Assembly: GCA_032622095.1 (NCBI GenBank)
Contig: CP136069.1
Location: 44,986,194 to 45,050,193 of the forward strand
Length of the DNA: 64,000 bases
Direction of reading: 5' to 3'
From: Siphonodentalium dalli
Lineage: Eukaryota; Mollusca; Scaphopoda; Gadilida; Siphonodentaliidae
The notes under the pieces are model-generated. The model had not been told where the DNA came from. It ran no database searches and was given only the letters and a program-made list of their open reading frames with translations. Position numbers and translations under genes: made by a program. This document shows positions 53,401-59,400 of this stretch, in pieces. Each line of letters begins with the position of its first letter. The stretch's first letter is position 1.

Positions 53401-56400
53401 TGTAGAGGGGTGAGGAGGGAAAGGGGTGGAATGGGGTGTTTTGTGTCTAAAAAAATACAAAAAATCAGGGGTTAAAATGAAAAAAATATTTTTGTATTGG
53501 TTCATTTTGAATTGTGATTTGTTTTTTGAATTGAGCAAGGATTTAAATTTAACAATATTTAAAAAAAATATATATATATTTTTTTTTAAGTTATGTTCCT
53601 GACACGGCCCCTATTTGACACACTGACCCCATTTGAACAAATCTGAACCCCAGTCACACAAGGACCCACCATACAAAATATTAGCTAAATCGGCCTGATG
53701 ATTCTGGAGAAGAAGTCATTCTAATAATTACTAGGGAGAATAGAGTTATGTCCCTGATTCTGCCCCTATTTGACCCAGTGACCCCATTTGAACAAATCTG
53801 ACCCCCAGTCACTCAAGGACCTTCCATACCAAATATAACCTAAATAGGCCTGATGGTTCTTGAAAAGAAGTTGTTTTAAGAATTACTATGGCGGGAAAGA
53901 GTTATGGCCCTAGCTTCGCAACTATTTGACTCAGTGACCTTATTTTAACAAATCTGAGTCAAGCAGGGAACATCCACACCAAATATGAACTCATTTGGCC
54001 TTATGATACTGGAGAAGAAGATGATTGTTGACGGACGGACGGACAGACGGACGGCTCGACAGATGGACGGACGGACGACGGACGAGGAGTGATGACTATA
54101 GCTCCACCGGAGACTTCGTCTCAGGTGAGCTAAAAATGAAATGCAAGTTCCAACTGATGTGTATGGAGATTAACATTGTTATATAGTATGTAGTGAATTT
54201 TGCATTTTGTTGTCATGAGACACCGAAATAAACACTGGTAAACAATGTCAATCACTAACTGATTCGATTGGAGATTCAATTCGATGTCGATATCAGGGAG
54301 GAGATTCGATATCGAGATTCGATTCGATGCAAAATCCCCGATTCAAAGATCCCTATTCCTAAATGGTAATTATGAGCTACTATTTCTTATTACATTATTT
54401 TCTCGATTGAATTCTTACCTGACAACCTGAAACCTGAGCAAAATGTTGACAACACTCCATTGAATGTCCCCATAGTGTTGAACATCCATACCAAATTTCT
54501 AAAATCCGCCAACCTATGGTTGAGATATAAACAAAGATGAATAACTCTAGAACGGAAAACCCAAATAAAACGTTTGAACACTCCACTGATTGTCCTTATA
54601 GTGGCGAACTTCCATACCAAATTTCATTGAGAACTGACAACTTGTAGCTGCTCGGACAAAAAAACCAAGATTTCCAGATGAATAACTCTAGAACGGAAAC
54701 ACAAACAACATGATTGAACACTCCATTGAATGTCCTCACTCCTCATTGTAATGAACATTCATACAGAATTTCATTGAGATACGACAACCGGTGGTGGAGA
54801 TATCTGCTCAGACTAGGGTTGCCACGACTATGAGTTTTCATAATCGACTAATCGCCAGCTATAATCGACGGTTAGTCGATTAATCGGTAATATATGCGCC
54901 CTGTATTACATCCAGGTAAACAATTGATAAATGCGAAATTACGATGACTTCTTTACATCCATTTTGAAGACAGTTATAAACTGTCGATGCTCCGTGTTTT
55001 ACACTGTTTATTTTGTATACAAAACGGAATACTCATGCCCTCATACATGTAGTCTCATTCGTCCTGATGTAGTTTTTAACAGGCCCTTACTATTAAGTAC
55101 TGCCAAGTGCCCATATTGCCGATGTTTCTGGCAAAGTTAGAGCAAACTGCATACACGACGTGACAGTAAAGCTAATCTCGATCGCGACTCCCAATCCGCC
55201 ACTACGTATTTCGGCAGGTCACGTGCATCACATTAATCGGTAAAATTGCGGCGAAAGGCGTGCACTTACAATGAAGTTAACGAGGACATAGGTAGACAGT
55301 GGAAGATATTTGAGCTTTTGTGGGGGACCCTGGGGGACGGGGATGCAGTCACAATTACTGCAGTGTATAACCTGGACATTTTCAATAAAGAATTGCAAGA
55401 AATAATGAAACAAATCAATAGTTTATATTATATACGTAACCGGCAGCCGCTTCGGAAATGTATCTAGCACAGTAGCACTAATAGTAAATTAATATTCAAG
55501 ATGACCGCCAAACGTCGGCGGCAACATCAAAGGCAGAGGACGCCGCAACGGAATTGTGCTGCATACGCAGTTAACAGTTACTTCCAGGCATGACATCGAT
55601 GAAAAGTATGCTTACATACAGTTACACAACCATACCCACCCCCTCGGGCGATATAAGTCGACGAAAGTAAATAACCGTCGACTACCGCACTTGCCGAAGG
55701 TTAGTTGATTAATCGAATAATCGTGGCAAGCCTGGCTCAGAGTGACAAAAAAAACAAACAAACATCTCCAGTTAAACAACGATGAATAACTCTAAAACAG
55801 AAAACCCAAACAAAATGATAGAACACTCCATTGAATGTCCTCATAGTAGTGAACATCCATACCAAATATAATTGAGATCTGACAAACACTGGTTGAAATA
55901 TCTGCCCGGATGGTTGGCTGAACGGACGGAGGACTCGGACCCATGTAAACCTATAAACCCACAGAATCATGTATGTACCAAAGTTATCCATGGTTGTGGA
56001 GTGAAACTTCATTCCATTGTTTATCTTTGCATTTTAATGATTCATCTTGCACTTTGCTTGGCGTAAGCTGGGGTTGTGAGCTTTGCAGGGCTTACAAAAA
56101 GGCCCATCAATGCCAAACATGGGTCTGAATCAGAGCTTGGGGCTGCCCCTGTGACCCCCCCCCCCCCCATCCCAGGCCCCTATAAGAATACTCAACATTT
56201 CTATTTTACCTCTGTGGTTTATATTGCAGCAGGCCATTAAATATTCTTTCTTTGTTCTCACTGAGTTCTTCAGCAACAAGTTCCTGAATAATAGATTTTG
56301 AAAATAACATAACAGCTCAATTTGATAGGGAGTGAAATAACATTTTTCTTTTGCACAGTAAAATGTACTGAAAAATGAAAAATTGAAAAGCAACTTTTGA

Positions 56401-59400
56401 TTGGGCAGTTTTATTCCTAAGAAACCAATCCCTGAACAAACAATTTGCTTTCAGTAACAAACCAAGTCTGAATTTAGTGTGCATGTCATTTGCAGAATGA
56501 GGTCCTCGGAGGGTGAATTTAGTGACGCTATCCCACACAGCGAGCTAGCATGACCAAATTCACCCTATGGGGACCTCATTCTGCATGGCCTCATATGCTA
56601 TGGAAGACAAAGACTCAGATTGAAGTTCCCAAATGATGAATATTGTGAGTTGGGATTGGTTGGAATTGGTAGGAGTGATGATATTTTGGAACTATCCTCG
56701 AACTACCGGTAAGATCAGTTGATGCAGAAAACTTTGCGATTAGCAGGAGTTTTGGAAATCAGCCGGCTCAAACATTTAACTTTAACTATTTCATGACGAG
56801 AGCTGCGTTATGGCCCTTTTTGTTGAAATTTGCACACAATTTTCTTTTCCAAATGATAACTTCAGTAAGTCTGAACTGAATGGAATGAAATTTAGTATGT
56901 GAGTTTTTGTATTACATTGAAAGAAACTTTCTGAATTATTTGTTTTATCTGAGGTTGCTGTTGGGTCTCTTTTGTTCTTATGGGCTTCTTTACCATGTGA
57001 TCCAGATTTCTTTTTGATGCAATCCAGATTTAACCCTTTCATGACGGGAGCTGTGCTAGTGCAGCATTAAAGAATCTGTGCCAGTACATTCACTTTAATA
57101 TGTGAGTCCCATAGGGAGCCTCGCATATATAAGAAAATGCACTGGCTTACAAGGTCAAGGTAAATATTGTTAGGCCCATGTATTCTCTTATATATGCTAG
57201 GCAGACTCACATATATAAGTGAATGCATTGGCACAGGGGTGTCACAAAATTTCAGGAAGCTCCAGACATGGAAGGGTTAAAGCATATAAAGGAAAAGCTC
57301 ACAGAAACCACTTAGGACAGCTTCACTGAGCTACATGTACAAGCCTGTGTTTAGTGTGCCTGTCATTTGCATAATGAGGTCCCCAGAGGGTGAGTTAAGT
57401 GATGCTATCCCACATAGCGGGCTAGCATCACCAAATTCACCCTCTGGGGACCTCATTCTGCATGGCCTCATCTGCTATTGAAGACATAGATTCAGATTGA
57501 AGTTGCCAAATGGTGAATATTGTGATGTATACCCATTGGAAACCTTGATTATGCAATGTGTCGTCTGCCAATTTGGGGATAAAGAGAAACTAAATTTTAA
57601 AAGAAATAGAATCTATGTGAAGAAGTTTATATAGAAATTTTATAATAAAGAAACTTTCCAGAGAAGATGAGGCTTATAAAACAGAATGAGGTCCCCAGAG
57701 GGTGAATTTGGTGATGCTATCCTGCTAGTGGGATAGTGTCACTAAATTCCCCCTCTGGGAACCTCAGGATTGAAGAATTTTAAGTGTATCAAACAATATA
57801 CTATCTATTCTGTTCAAGCTTTCCTAGAAAGAGATTAGCACAAAACATGGAATCACCAATTTGTTGATCAGTGACAAAATTGACAAATTTGGACAAGATC
57901 GTAATAAAATCAGTCTTTAACCCTTTACCCAACAGAACGGCCCTGTGCCAATGCATTCTCTTATATATGCGAGTCGACCATAGGTCGCCTCGCATATATA
58001 AGAGAATGCATTGGCTTAACACATTAAAAATTATAAAATTGTTAAAGAATGTAAGAAAAAATGGTAAAAAAAGTTTTTTTTTAGGCCAATGCATTCTCTT
58101 ATATATGCGAGGCGACCTATGGTCGACTCGCATATATAAGAGAATGCATTGGCACAGGGCATAACTAACTATCACAATGTGGTCAAGGAGCCGGTTCCAA
58201 TGATATCCATATTTGTATGGTTCTATTGAGACAGACCGAAGATATTTTAGGCTGTTGAAGCTTTATTTGGCCGGTTTTGGCCGGTTTGTTGGGTAAAGGG
58301 TTAATATTGTGTTACTTATTAATGTTGCATCAATTACCGTAATAATTCATTATTTGCGCCTTGGCGGATTCATGTTTTGTGATGGTAAGATTTTTTAACC
58401 CTTTCATGATGGGAGCTGTGCTGGTGCACAATTAACCCTTTCATGACGAGAGCTGCGCTGGTACAGCATTAAATATCCTGTGCCAGTACATTCTCTTATA
58501 TATGCGAGTCTCCCATAGGGAGCCTCACATATATAAGAGAATGCACTGGCTTACAAGTTACAAAATCAAGGTAAATATTGTTAGGCCAAATATTTCCTTA
58601 TATAATCAAGGGAATGCATTGGCACAGGGTTTTCGCAAGGTGCTCTAGTCATAGAATGGTTAATAAACGAACACCTCTCTAAACTAAACAAAATGTGTGT
58701 TCGTTTAGGATAGGTTTTACTGTATAGTGTTACTAGTAAAAAAATACCTTAGGTACACACTCTCCGGCACCGCTGATAATCTGCCATAGGGCTCTGTTGG
58801 ATGTCCTGTCAACAGTAAAAAAAGAAAAACTTAGATGACTGCTTATAGTACCAAGAAATAAAATCATTTAAAGACCATCTCAACATGCAAAAGGAGTATC
58901 TGTAACTGTATGATAACATCTAGCACCTCCACTAGGTGATATCCGATTTCAAATCCTGGATGGCAGCAAGCCATATCCTGGATGGCAACAGCAAATGCAC
59001 ATGAGTTGTGGAGAAACTCACTTAAGTTTCTAAAAAAAACATGGATTTATACAGGCAATTGGCATAAAATATTTCTATTCTATTTACAAAATCCGACATA
59101 TGCATATTTCCAGTGGTAATGATGAAATACACTTTAAAAATTCTACAAGAACAGCACTGTTTTGATTCAACTCTTTTGTAAATACTCCTATATATTGATG
59201 GCGTAATTCTTTGCAGTGATGCTCAACGACGTCAACTGTGCAATTTCATACGCAAAACAAAATTTCAAAGTACCTTTTATTCAATATTCAGTTGAAAGAA
59301 TTGTAAGCTAAATTGGTTATAACCACCCTGTAGGTTCTTGACATTTGTGTTCCAAGTCTCGCTATCTTCTCTGGGCCGTTTATCGACTCATCCTGCAGGC

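Larger units (their letters stand above)
50488..54355. mobile_element. 3.9-kb hAT-type element, TSD TTCCTAAA
   Basis: Left 'tagggacctgcgaatattcg', right 'gattcaaagatcccta'. The duplication TTCCTAAA (50480-50487 and 54356-54363) is perfect. Both subterminal zones are rich in 'gattcgat' and 'tcgatatcg' motifs, as in 60204-62313. It lies in intron 3 of NUP188 and hosts other cassettes. No transposase frame seen. Confidence 0.82.

Noticed and set aside
53326-53538. Proline-rich minus-strand frame
   Set aside because: It is the translation of a G-rich low-complexity tract with no other support.
23652-58304. Regularly recurring palindromes considered as a CRISPR-like array
   Set aside because: Spacing is irregular, spacers are intron sequence, copies have transposon ends and TTAA duplications, and the genome is animal.
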